NCBI GenBank assembly: GCA_947175845.1
Contig: CAMWOK010000179.1
Location: 1 to 6,419, forward strand
From: an uncultured Lachnospiraceae bacterium
Lineage (GTDB): Bacteria > Bacillota > Clostridia > Lachnospirales > Lachnospiraceae
Reading direction: 5' to 3'
DNA: 6,419 bases
The notes below the pieces were generated by a model, which saw only the letters and a program-made list of their open reading frames with translations, had not been told where the DNA came from and did no database searches. This document shows, in pieces, positions 1-6,114 of this stretch (position 1 is its first letter; each line of letters opens with the position of its first letter). The translations under genes and the position numbers were made by a program.

Positions 1-1
1 C

Positions 2-403
2 AAGACCGCACCGGCTGCGATACAATCAACACAGACCCCCGCGGATGCGGCAGCTCCCATGCCTGAACTCCCAAGAGCCATTCCGGATGACATCAGGCAG
101 ATAGTGAGCGGCTGGCACGGGATTGTGGCAGAGACCAGCCAGCCGCTCAAGACCCATCTCAAGAATGCGCACCTGAGCCTTGGCGGAGACAACAGGCTGC
201 TGATCGTGGTCGGGGACGGCGTGGCGTACGATTACCTCCGGGACGAGGAAAACCAGCGGCATGTCGAGAACATGATCTCTAATTTTGTACAGAAAGAAGT
301 GTCCGTGCAGATACAAAATCTGGTGCCGGGCAGACAGTTTGAGGAGAGCTATGTTGACCTTGCAAAAGTGATTAACATGGACATAGAAATTGAGGACGAA
401 TAA
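2..403 (+). CDS. dnaX: DNA polymerase III subunit gamma/tau, C-terminal part (5' end outside window)
   Basis: The frame is open from the left edge to TAA at 401-403, giving 133 residues of a longer protein. The first ~30 residues are a Pro/Ala/Thr-rich linker. After this comes a compact domain with the pattern IRQIVSGWHGIV, then LSLGGDNRLLIVVGDGVAYDY, then a helix (NQRHVENMISNFVQKEV), which resembles the C-terminal domain of Firmicutes DnaX. DnaX is the ATPase subunit of the clamp loader that puts the sliding clamp on DNA and, through tau, ties it to the polymerase. The ATPase part lies upstream of the window. The ATG at 59 is internal, because the same frame continues upstream and no ribosome binding site precedes it. 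ybaB follows after 30 bases, as in many Firmicutes. The family call rests on domain resemblance plus this gene order. Confidence 0.85.
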   Translation, partial: KTAPAAIQSTQTPADAAAPMPELPRAIPDDIRQIVSGWHGIVAETSQPLKTHLKNAHLSLGGDNRLLIVVGDGVAYDYLRDEENQRHVENMISNFVQKEVSVQIQNLVPGRQFEESYVDLAKVINMDIEIEDE

Positions 404-433
404 GACACAGAACTGAGGAAGGAGAATCACACA

Positions 434-787
434 ATGGCAAAAAGAGGAGGATTTCCAGGCGGAATGCCCGGAAACATGAACAATCTGATGAAGCAGGCAC
501 AGCGCATGCAGCGCCAGATGGAGGAAGGGCAGAAAGAGCTTGAGAGCAAGGAATTTTCCGCGAAGGCGGGCGGCGGCGCTGTCGAGGTTGTCGTGACCGG
601 CAAGAAAGAAGTCGTGAAGGTCACGCTCTCGGAGGAGGCAGTTGACCCCGAAGATATCGAGACCCTGCAGGACATGATTGTTGCCGCGGCCAACGAGGCG
701 CTCCGCCAGGCGGAGGAGGCAAACAGCGAGCTTATGGGCAAAATGACAGGCGGCCTGGGCGGATTCGGCGGAGGATTACCTTTCTGA
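434..787 (+). CDS. ybaB: YbaB/EbfC family nucleoid-associated protein
   Basis: This 117-residue protein has the normal size for the family. YbaB/EbfC proteins are small dimeric DNA-binding proteins that associate with the nucleoid, and their gene commonly sits between dnaX and recR, as here. A Gly/Met-rich start (residues 1-15) is followed by a long charged helix (about 16-40, MKQAQRMQRQMEEGQKEL). Then come the beta strands AVEVVVTGKKEVVKVTL (about 49-65), the typical acidic segment DPEDIETLQDMIVAAANEAL (71-90) and a Gly-rich tail ending in GGLGGFGGGLPF. The start has a strong ribosome binding site, GGAAGGAG at 417-424, 9 bases before the ATG. The stop overlaps the recR start by one base (TGATG), so the two are probably translationally coupled. 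The exact cellular role of the family is less settled than its fold. Confidence 0.93.
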   Translation: MAKRGGFPGGMPGNMNNLMKQAQRMQRQMEEGQKELESKEFSAKAGGGAVEVVVTGKKEVVKVTLSEEAVDPEDIETLQDMIVAAANEALRQAEEANSELMGKMTGGLGGFGGGLPF

Positions 788-1383
788 TGGAACTGTACAG
801 CGGATATATCAACAAGCTAATCGAGCAGTTTGCAAAGCTGCCCGGCGTGGGAAACAAGTCCGCCCAGCGGCTCGCCCTCCACGTGATCAACATGCCCCCC
901 GAGCACGTGGAGCACTTTGCTCAGATCATGGTCGACGCGCGGAAAAACATTCATTACTGCAACACCTGTTACACCCTCGCGGACAAGGAGATCTGCCCCG
1001 TCTGCGCCAACCCGAAACGCGACCACAGGACGATCATGGTCGTCGAGAATATCCGGGATTTGGCAGCGTATGAGAAGACAGGCAAATATGACGGCGTGTA
1101 CCACGTGCTCCACGGGGCGATCTCTCCCATGCTCGGCATCGGCCCAAACGACATTCGGCTCAAGGAGCTGGTCAAACGCCTCGAGGAGGACGTCGACGAA
1201 GTGATTATCGCGACCAACTCCAGCCTCGAGGGAGAGACGACAGCCATGTACATCTCAAAGCTCATCAAGCCGACCGGAGTCAGGGTGACGCGCATCGCAA
1301 GCGGCGTCCCCGTGGGCGGAGACTTGGAGTGCATTGACGAGATGACGCTTTTGCGCGCACTCGAGGGCAGGACGGAGCTGTAA
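787..1383 (+). CDS. recR: Recombination mediator protein RecR
   Basis: This is a full-length 198-residue RecR. The protein works with RecO (and RecF) to load RecA on single-stranded DNA at gaps during recombinational repair. All hallmark parts are present in order. The helix-hairpin-helix is KLPGVGNKSAQRLA (residues 17-30). The four-cysteine zinc site is C58, C61, C70 and C73. The Toprim domain starts at IMVVEN with E87 and continues through IIATNSSLEGETTA (140-153). The C-terminal signature is ASGVPVGGDLE (171-181), followed by DEMTLLRALEGR. The ATG shares one base with the ybaB stop. A GGAGG at 770-774 lies 12 bases upstream, rather far, which fits coupled translation from ybaB. No terminator hairpin with a T run is visible after the stop. 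Confidence 0.97.
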   Translation: MELYSGYINKLIEQFAKLPGVGNKSAQRLALHVINMPPEHVEHFAQIMVDARKNIHYCNTCYTLADKEICPVCANPKRDHRTIMVVENIRDLAAYEKTGKYDGVYHVLHGAISPMLGIGPNDIRLKELVKRLEEDVDEVIIATNSSLEGETTAMYISKLIKPTGVRVTRIASGVPVGGDLECIDEMTLLRALEGRTEL

Positions 1384-1408
1384 GAGCCCAGCCGGAGAAA
1401 ACAGCAGT

Positions 1409-1436
1409 ATGACAGCGCAAAAAACGCAGATATCAT
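1409..1436 (+). promoter_or_regulatory. Candidate sigma-A promoter for galM
   Basis: ATGACA at 1409-1414 (five of six matches to the -35 consensus) and TATCAT at 1431-1436 (five of six to the -10 consensus) are separated by 16 bases in the recR-galM gap. Transcription would begin about 45-50 bases before the galM start. The arms GTATGA (1407-1412) and TCATAC (1433-1438) form an inverted repeat that overlaps both boxes, so an operator is possible. This is from sequence reading only. Confidence 0.5.
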
Positions 1437-1490
1437 ACAATGAGAAATAAAAAAGAACGCAGAAAATAACAAAGGAAAGGAAGGAAACAA

Positions 1491-2534
1491 ATGGCAATCA
1501 CAACAAAAAGCTTTGGAAAAACGCCTGACGGCGCGGAGGCCACCCTGTACACTATCAAAAACGACAGCGGATTCACTGCGGAGGTGACAAACTTCGGCGC
1601 AATCCTCGTCAACCTCCTCGTGCCCGACAAGGCAGGCGCGACCGCGGACGTCGTGCTCGGCTATGACAGCATAGAGGGCTATCTGACAAACGGGTGCTTT
1701 TTCGGCGCGACAATCGGACCGAGCGCAAACCGCATCGACAACGCGAGCTTCACCATTGACGGCGAGAGATATCAGCTCGCAGTCAACGATAAGACCAACA
1801 ATCTCCACAGCGATGACGACAAAGGCTACCACAAGCGGCTGTGGAGCGCCCGGACGACGGACAACAGCGTGGTGTTCTCGCTCGCCGACGCGGACGGCTC
1901 CATGGGCTTTCCCGGAAACAGGCAGGTCCAGGTTACATACACCGTCACCGACGACAATGAACTCAGAATTGACTACGACGTGACCAGCGACAAAAAGACC
2001 CTCATCAACATGACAAACCACAGCTATTTTAACCTCGCAGGGCACAGTTTCGGTACGATCGAGGCGCACAGGCTCTGCATCCATGCGTCCCGCTACACGC
2101 CCGTCTTTGAGCGCCTGATACCGACCGGCGAGCTTGCGGACGTGGCAGGAACCCCGTTTGATTTCCGGACAACAAAGACGATCGGGGACGAGATCGACGC
2201 GGACGACGTGCAGCTTGGCTATGGACAGGGCTACGACCACAACTATGTGCTCGACGGCTTTGACGGAACTCTCAGAAAAGCTGCCACCCTCGAGGACCCC
2301 GCGACCGGCAGAAAGATGGACGTCTACACCGACCAGCCCGGCCTTCAGTTCTACGCGGGCAACTGCATCACGCCGCAGACTGGAAAGGGCGGCGCCGCAT
2401 ACGGCATACGCAGCGGGCTGTGCATGGAGACACAGTGCTTTCCGGATGCCGTCAACCAGCCTGGTTTCCAGGATGTCGTGTACGGACCCGACAGACCATA
2501 CAGGACAACTACCGTCTACAGGTTCTACAACTGA
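1491..2534 (+). CDS. galM: Aldose 1-epimerase (mutarotase)
   Basis: This 347-residue protein has the normal length for the GalM family. GalM interconverts the alpha and beta anomers of galactose and glucose in the cytoplasm, feeding the Leloir pathway. Expected conserved residues are visible: the ANRI motif with R81, NNLH with H106, NHSYFNLAGH with the catalytic acid H177, GYDHNYVL with D249, and METQCFPDAVNQPGF with the catalytic base E313. The start is supported by GGAAAGGAAGG at 1474-1484, just before the ATG. There is no signal peptide. No galactose gene is adjacent: the upstream neighbours are DNA repair genes and the downstream ones are envelope genes, so it is probably a single-gene unit with its own promoter and terminator. 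The sugar specificity cannot be read from sequence. Confidence 0.95.
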   Translation: MAITTKSFGKTPDGAEATLYTIKNDSGFTAEVTNFGAILVNLLVPDKAGATADVVLGYDSIEGYLTNGCFFGATIGPSANRIDNASFTIDGERYQLAVNDKTNNLHSDDDKGYHKRLWSARTTDNSVVFSLADADGSMGFPGNRQVQVTYTVTDDNELRIDYDVTSDKKTLINMTNHSYFNLAGHSFGTIEAHRLCIHASRYTPVFERLIPTGELADVAGTPFDFRTTKTIGDEIDADDVQLGYGQGYDHNYVLDGFDGTLRKAATLEDPATGRKMDVYTDQPGLQFYAGNCITPQTGKGGAAYGIRSGLCMETQCFPDAVNQPGFQDVVYGPDRPYRTTTVYRFYN

Positions 2535-2562
2535 AAAGCGTTTTTTGTCAAAGAAAACAGGA

Positions 2563-2588
2563 GGCTCTGCGCAGGCAGGGCCTTTTTT
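2563..2588 (+). terminator. Intrinsic terminator after galM
   Basis: GGCTCTGC (2563-2570) pairs with GCAGGGCC (2575-2582) over eight pairs, one of them G-T, around the loop GCAG, and is followed directly by six Ts (2583-2588). It begins 28 bases after the galM stop. It separates galM from the envelope gene block. Confidence 0.9.
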
Positions 2589-2658
2589 GACTGCGAAAAT
2601 TATTTTTCCCGACGCCCTAATTCGACAGATTCCTCGGGTGAGACATGTTAAGATAGCC

Positions 2659-2686
2659 TTGACAGTTTGATAGATGCTTCAATGAT
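2659..2686 (+). promoter_or_regulatory. Candidate promoter for the LysM-protein gene
   Basis: A perfect -35 TTGACA (2659-2664) is followed after 16 bases by AATGAT (2681-2686, four of six matches to the -10 consensus). It lies downstream of the galM terminator and about 45 bases before the next start codon. An inverted repeat TTTGAT (2666-2671) / ATCAAA (2685-2690) with a 13-base centre covers the spacer and the -10 box, which could be a repressor site or chance. Confidence 0.5.
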
Positions 2687-2731
2687 CAAAAGAAATGTCT
2701 TACTACGAAAGGATGCAAAGGTGATACCGAG

Positions 2732-4006
2732 ATGGACAAGCAAACAAATATACTGGCAAACACGAATAATTTAATACCGGTCAATACACGCACGATAGGG
2801 GCCCCGGAGGGAATTTATATTCTGTATCTCGAGGACTATGTACATACTTTTATCAAGAAAATTCTGTCAGATAACAGCCCGCAGAGGCTCCCGGTGAGAG
2901 GGAAACGCCAGCGGGAACTTCTCGAGGAACTTCAGGAAGACCTCCAGATAGAAGGGACACAGCAGCATAACATAGCACTCTATGGCAGAACACTCGAGGA
3001 GAACGGCAGATACCGTGTCGTCATCTCCGGAGCAGCAGCATCCGATGGCAGCAGCGAGAAAATACAGCAGCTGAACAACACCTATTTCCCCTCATGCACC
3101 TACATCGGAAATGCAGATGTAAGCCTCAACAAGGACTCCCGGCTGCGGATCGAGCTGACGCTGCGCAGCACCAAGGTAATTCTCGACGATTTTTACATAT
3201 ATTATGACCAGAATGAGGAGATGCAGAATTATCTTGTGGAGTGGAATACGACCAGAGAGAACGACAAGAGCAAAGTTGTGCTGTCCCCGGCGAACCAGGA
3301 GACCTTCACAAGAAGCAGCACAAGCGATGCGGCTCGCCTGAGCCGGATCACGCAGGCGTACAACCGCGAGGAGGCAAAAGTCAGCTTTATGTGGAATGTC
3401 ATGAATGTCCTCTGCCTCGGCTTTGTCGTGTGCGTCATGGCATACGGAATCATCTCCATCAACAACTACAATAAAATGCAGAATATGCAGGCAAGTATTG
3501 ATTACTGCATGGCGTTTGTTGAGGAGAACACCTCATTTCGGATGACCACGCCACAGACTGACAGGGATTCATCCAGGACAGCGCTGGAAATACAGCAGAA
3601 CATGCAGGCGGAAAATGAGATTGCCAAACTGTACGAGGCGGAAACGGCACAGAACACTGTGGCAGAACAGCCAAAGGAGGACGCCGCATCGGAGACAGAA
3701 CAGCCACCGCAGGAACAGCAGCCGGAACAAAGTCAGGCGCAGCCGGCAGAAACGCCCGAGGCAGCACAGGCTCTGGCGCAGGCAGCAGAAACGCCCGAGA
3801 CGGCACAGGCTCTGGCGCAGGCAGCAGAAGCGCCCGAGACGGCAGTGCCGCAATATTATGTGGTTCAGAGGGGAGACACCCTCCGCACCATCTGTTTTGA
3901 CATCTATGGGGATTACTCCCGCGTCGATGAAGTGTGCCGCTGGAACAATATTGACGACCCCGATAATATTCTTTATGGACAAAAGCTTTTACTTCCCGCA
4001 AAATAA
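2732..4006 (+). CDS. Membrane-anchored LysM-domain protein with unrecognised cytosolic N-terminal domain
   Basis: The protein has 424 residues and three parts. Residues ~25-170 form a soluble domain with alternating strands (EGIYILYLEDYVHTFIKKIL, IALYGRTLEENGRYRVVISGAA, YFPSCTYIGNA, DDFYIYYDQNEEMQNYLVEW). I cannot assign it to a named family. One hydrophobic segment (about 221-243, WNVMNVLCLGFVVCVMAYGI) follows a basic stretch, so the N-terminus is predicted inside and the C-terminus outside. Residues ~300-372 are a Glu/Gln/Ala/Pro-rich linker with a 13-residue repeat. The C-terminus (375-422) is a LysM domain, YYVVQRGDTLRTICFDIYGD to GQKLLLP, a fold that binds the glycan of peptidoglycan. 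C388 and C402 within it might form a disulfide. The start is supported by AAAGGTGAT at 2717-2725, six bases before the ATG. The likely role is cell-envelope attachment or sensing, but function is unknown. The LysM call is firm and the rest is inference. Confidence 0.9.
   Translation: MDKQTNILANTNNLIPVNTRTIGAPEGIYILYLEDYVHTFIKKILSDNSPQRLPVRGKRQRELLEELQEDLQIEGTQQHNIALYGRTLEENGRYRVVISGAAASDGSSEKIQQLNNTYFPSCTYIGNADVSLNKDSRLRIELTLRSTKVILDDFYIYYDQNEEMQNYLVEWNTTRENDKSKVVLSPANQETFTRSSTSDAARLSRITQAYNREEAKVSFMWNVMNVLCLGFVVCVMAYGIISINNYNKMQNMQASIDYCMAFVEENTSFRMTTPQTDRDSSRTALEIQQNMQAENEIAKLYEAETAQNTVAEQPKEDAASETEQPPQEQQPEQSQAQPAETPEAAQALAQAAETPETAQALAQAAEAPETAVPQYYVVQRGDTLRTICFDIYGDYSRVDEVCRWNNIDDPDNILYGQKLLLPAK
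3746..3844 (+). repeat. 39-bp in-frame tandem repeat in the LysM-protein linker
   Basis: About 2.5 copies of a 39-base unit begin at 3746, 3785 and 3824, with few differences between copies. Each full copy encodes 13 residues of the form AETPEAAQALAQA, and the last copy is partial. The unit keeps the reading frame, so gain or loss of copies would only change the linker length between membrane and LysM domain. Confidence 0.9.
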
Positions 4007-4015
4007 TGTTATACT
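3988..4015 (+). promoter_or_regulatory. Candidate extended -10 promoter for the DUF5711-type gene
   Basis: TATACT (4010-4015, five of six) is preceded by TG at 4007-4008, which makes an extended -10 (TGTTATACT). A weak -35, TTTACT (3988-3993, four of six), lies 16 bases upstream inside the end of the LysM-protein gene. Transcription would start near 4022. The -10 box overlaps the left palindrome of the 4011-4065 inverted repeat. Confidence 0.4.
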
Positions 4016-4069
4016 GTATCTATTCAGCCGTGTGGAAATCGACATGACTGGCATGGATACAGTATTTTT
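4011..4069 (+). terminator. Inverted repeat with T run between LysM and DUF5711-type genes: terminator or operator pair
   Basis: ATACTGTATC (4011-4020) is a perfect 10-base inverted repeat of GATACAGTAT (4056-4065). The stem extends inward with short pairings (GCC 4027-4029 with GGC 4050-4052; GTGT 4030-4033 with ACAT 4042-4045). A run of five Ts (4065-4069) follows. It starts four bases after the LysM-protein stop, as expected for an intrinsic terminator, although the stem is AT-rich and so weak. Each arm is itself a palindrome, ATAC-W-GTAT, so the two could instead be a pair of protein-binding sites. Confidence 0.5.
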
Positions 4070-4093
4070 GTAAGCGGTAAATGAGGTATACGG

Positions 4094-5332
4094 ATGGCAG
4101 AAATAAGGGATTTCAACAGAAACCAATTCCTTTTAAAAGGTGGGAAAGACAGGCAGAGTAACGACAAAGATTCAGACAGCGGCAAAAAATCGATGGACAA
4201 CATGCTGGCAAGACACAGGCAGATCAAGCTGTACACCGCGCTGGGAGTGCTGGCGCTCGTAGTGGTGGTCGCCATCGGTTCGTATATCACCTGGATAAAC
4301 AAAGTGTACATCGGCTATGATGTGATTCAGCAAAATGAGTGGGTCAGAGCATCCGATTCAAGGACAATCAACCTTAAAGGTACACTCTTTACATACAGCA
4401 ACGACGGAATGAGCTGTACCGACCTCAGGGGCAGGACTATATGGAATCAGACCTACGAAATGCAGAATCCGGAGATCAGGACCTGCGGCAGAACCGTGGC
4501 AGTCGGGGATTACAACGGCAGAAAAATATATGTTGCAAACACACAGGGGATGTTGGGGACAGTGGAGACAACGATGCCGCTGCGGGACTTCTGTGTGTCG
4601 ACAAACGGCGTGGTGGCAGCCGTGCTGGATGATGCGTCAGTCACAGCCATCTACCTGTACAATGCAGTTACGGGCGAGGCGTTCGCCGACTTTAAGACCA
4701 GGATGAGCAACTCCGGCTATCCGATTGCGCTCAACATCGCAAACGACGGCAGCCTGGTTGCAGTCTCATACATTAAAGCGGAACAAGGAAAGGTGGTATC
4801 GCATATCGGATTTTACAATTTTTCATCGGTAGGGCAGAATTATACAGACAATTTTGTCAGCGGCTACAACTATTCCGAGGCAGTGATACCACTGGTTCAT
4901 TTTATGGGAAATGACACCGTCTTTGCCGCGGCAGACAACCGGCGGATGTTTTTTCAGGGCAATCAGAAGCCGGAAAGCCTGTCGGACACCATGATAGCAG
5001 AGCAGATACAGAGCGTGTTTTACGACGAGAATCACGTAGGGCTAGTCTTTTTCAATACCGCAGCCGAGACGACATACCGCCTCGAAATCTATGACACATC
5101 GGGGAAAAAGGTCAGCGAAATGGCGTTTGACCAGGAATATAAAGAGATCGTGTTTGACACGTCAGGAATCATTATATATAATGACACAGAATGTCTGATA
5201 TATGACTGGAAGGGCAGACTCAAATATCAGGGGATTTTTAAGGAGCGGATCACCTGTTTTATTCCGGGAAAAAGCATTTCAAGACACACACTCATCACGG
5301 AGAACACCATACAGTCAATCGAGCTTTATTAA
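4094..5332 (+). CDS. DUF5711-type membrane protein with extracytoplasmic beta-propeller-like domain
   Basis: The protein has 412 residues. A charged, Lys/Asp/Ser-rich cytosolic tail (1-45) leads to one membrane segment (about 46-68, LYTALGVLALVVVVAIGSYI), so the rest is predicted outside the cell. Residues ~75-410 show repeated short beta-strand blocks typical of propeller blades: NLKGTLFTYSNDGMSCTDLRG, KIYVANTQG, GVVAAVLDDASVTAIYLYN, SLVAVSYI, YRLEIYDTSGKKV, GIIIYNDTECLIYDWKGRL. From memory, this fits the DUF5711 family seen beside CvpA in Lachnospiraceae. No catalytic motif is visible. The start has GAGGT at 4083-4087, six bases before the ATG. The LysM-protein gene ends 87 bases upstream and cvpA begins 46 bases downstream. 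Function is unknown. An envelope scaffold or sensor role is only a guess from topology and neighbours. Confidence 0.8.
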   Translation: MAEIRDFNRNQFLLKGGKDRQSNDKDSDSGKKSMDNMLARHRQIKLYTALGVLALVVVVAIGSYITWINKVYIGYDVIQQNEWVRASDSRTINLKGTLFTYSNDGMSCTDLRGRTIWNQTYEMQNPEIRTCGRTVAVGDYNGRKIYVANTQGMLGTVETTMPLRDFCVSTNGVVAAVLDDASVTAIYLYNAVTGEAFADFKTRMSNSGYPIALNIANDGSLVAVSYIKAEQGKVVSHIGFYNFSSVGQNYTDNFVSGYNYSEAVIPLVHFMGNDTVFAAADNRRMFFQGNQKPESLSDTMIAEQIQSVFYDENHVGLVFFNTAAETTYRLEIYDTSGKKVSEMAFDQEYKEIVFDTSGIIIYNDTECLIYDWKGRLKYQGIFKERITCFIPGKSISRHTLITENTIQSIELY

Positions 5333-5365
5333 GAATCCGCAGACGGTTGATGCGCATGTGAAATT

Positions 5366-5381
5366 GGAGGGAGCAGTTTTG
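5366..5381 (+). promoter_or_regulatory. Ribosome binding site that fixes a TTG start for cvpA
   Basis: GGAGG at 5366-5370 lies eight bases before TTG at 5379-5381. The in-frame GTG at 5358 and ATG at 5202 have no comparable site. The TTG start also places the first membrane segment at the very N-terminus, as usual for CvpA. Confidence 0.8.
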
Positions 5382-5855
5382 GAGATCAATATACTTTTTG
5401 TTATAGTTGTGTGCATATTGACAGTCGGGGCAGTGTGGGGCTGGAAAAGAGGGCTTCTGGAGAGCGTGATACGCATGATTTCCTGCATACTGGGCATACT
5501 GGTCATCGTAGTGATCGCAAAAGGCGTCGGAAGTTTTGTCCAGAAAAGCTATGTGCAGGTGGTTATGGCGCTGTTCCTGCTTGCTGCGATTCGGTTCATA
5601 CACAAAGTTGTAAAGCTCTTCACGGACAGCTTCAAGCTCGTGCGTGCGATCCCCGTTGGAAGGCTGGCGGACAAGCTCGCAGGGGCCGTTCTCGGAATAG
5701 CGGAGGCAGTGCTGATCGTCTGGCTGTCTTTTCTGCTGATCGGAATCTTTGACTTCATGGGGATGAACGGCTGGATGACAAACCAGATCAGCCAGAGCCG
5801 CTTTCTTACTCTGTTAAATTACTGGATGATGGAACTGCTGAAACAGCTGCTCTGA
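5379..5855 (+). CDS. CvpA family membrane protein
   Basis: With the TTG start the protein has 158 residues, close to the usual family size. It is strongly hydrophobic, with likely membrane segments at about 4-20, 31-52, 59-78 and 100-124. The family pattern is visible: WGWKRGLLESVIRM after the first segment, and RLADKLAGAVLGIAEAVLIVWL (95-116), which matches the usual Gly-rich third region. CvpA was named for its need in colicin V production in E. coli; its molecular role is not settled, and in Firmicutes related proteins are envelope proteins. It follows the DUF5711-type gene by 46 bases and probably shares its transcript. An ATG at 5202 in the same frame would add 59 non-membrane residues read inside the upstream gene and is unlikely. 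No clear terminator hairpin follows. Confidence 0.88.
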   Translation: MEINILFVIVVCILTVGAVWGWKRGLLESVIRMISCILGILVIVVIAKGVGSFVQKSYVQVVMALFLLAAIRFIHKVVKLFTDSFKLVRAIPVGRLADKLAGAVLGIAEAVLIVWLSFLLIGIFDFMGMNGWMTNQISQSRFLTLLNYWMMELLKQLL

Positions 5856-5917
5856 TGAGAACATTTCTGACAGTTCATGAGGCGCAAAAACGCGCAGAAA
5901 AACAGCTTCAAAAAAGA
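5856..5917. other. Short spacer after cvpA
   Basis: There is no gene here. A small GCGC (5882-5885) / GCGC (5892-5895) stem is present but lacks a T run, so I do not call it a terminator. The last six bases, AAAAGA, are repeated right after the element that follows. Confidence 0.5.
5912..5917. repeat. Left copy of candidate target-site duplication (AAAAGA)
   Basis: AAAAGA lies immediately before the left inverted-repeat end and is matched by AAAAGA at 6116-6121 immediately after the right end. The spacer is A-rich, so a chance match is possible, but the exact abutment at both ends favours a duplication. Confidence 0.5.
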
Positions 5918-5942
5918 TGTAACAGTTCAGCCATACCCATTC

Positions 5943-6008
5943 ATAAGTTGTCGGATTGTACGATCTGACCGATCTGACAATTAATTTTAGCGATTGCCGA
6001 CAACTTAT
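5943..6008. repeat. Internal stem 1 of the element, with a 9-bp tandem repeat in its loop
   Basis: ATAAGTTGTCGG (5943-5954) is a perfect complement of CCGACAACTTAT (5997-6008). Inside it, ATTGT (5955-5959) can pair with ACAAT (5977-5981), enclosing two adjacent copies of CGATCTGAC (5961-5969 and 5970-5978). Confidence 0.85.
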
Positions 6009-6030
6009 TTCATGTCGGGCGTCCGCCCTA

Positions 6031-6097
6031 TAAAATTGAATATGCAAAATGCCTTATGTGAGCAAGCTCCCAACAGCATTTTGCATATCCAATTTTG
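6031..6097. repeat. Internal stem 3 of the element, long near-perfect hairpin
   Basis: Positions 6031-6052 pair with 6076-6097, with a single A-C mismatch (6039/6089) and one T-G pair at the base (6031/6097). The core ATATGCAAAATGC (6040-6052) is perfectly matched. The 23-base loop contains GAGC-AA-GCTC (6060-6069). Confidence 0.88.
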
Positions 6098-6114
6098 CAT
6101 GGCTGAACTGTTAC

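Noticed and set aside
969..2240. Long open frame (423 codons) on the - strand across recR and galM
   Set aside because: It lies antisense to two well-supported genes, spans their intergenic gap, has no ribosome binding site that I can see, and its translation resembles no protein family. High GC at third positions of the sense genes explains the lack of stops.
3459..4001. Open frames on the - strand and in another + frame through the repeat linker
   Set aside because: Their repetitive Leu/Arg/Pro-rich translations simply reflect the 39-bp repeat and linker of the LysM-protein gene read in wrong frames.
4014..4027. LexA-like SOS box CTG...CAG in the LysM/DUF5711 spacer
   Set aside because: The gap between CTG and CAG is eight bases, not the ten of the E. 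coli type, and Firmicutes LexA uses a different GAAC/GTTC motif.
5882..5895. GCGC/GCGC hairpin as terminator of cvpA
   Set aside because: The stem is only four pairs and is followed by A-rich sequence with no T run on the + strand. No - strand gene is present for it to terminate.
5943..6097. CRISPR-like or tRNA-like array because of repeated stems and cloverleaf form
   Set aside because: The stems differ in sequence, there are no equal spacers, and no tRNA anticodon arm, T-loop or CCA features are present.
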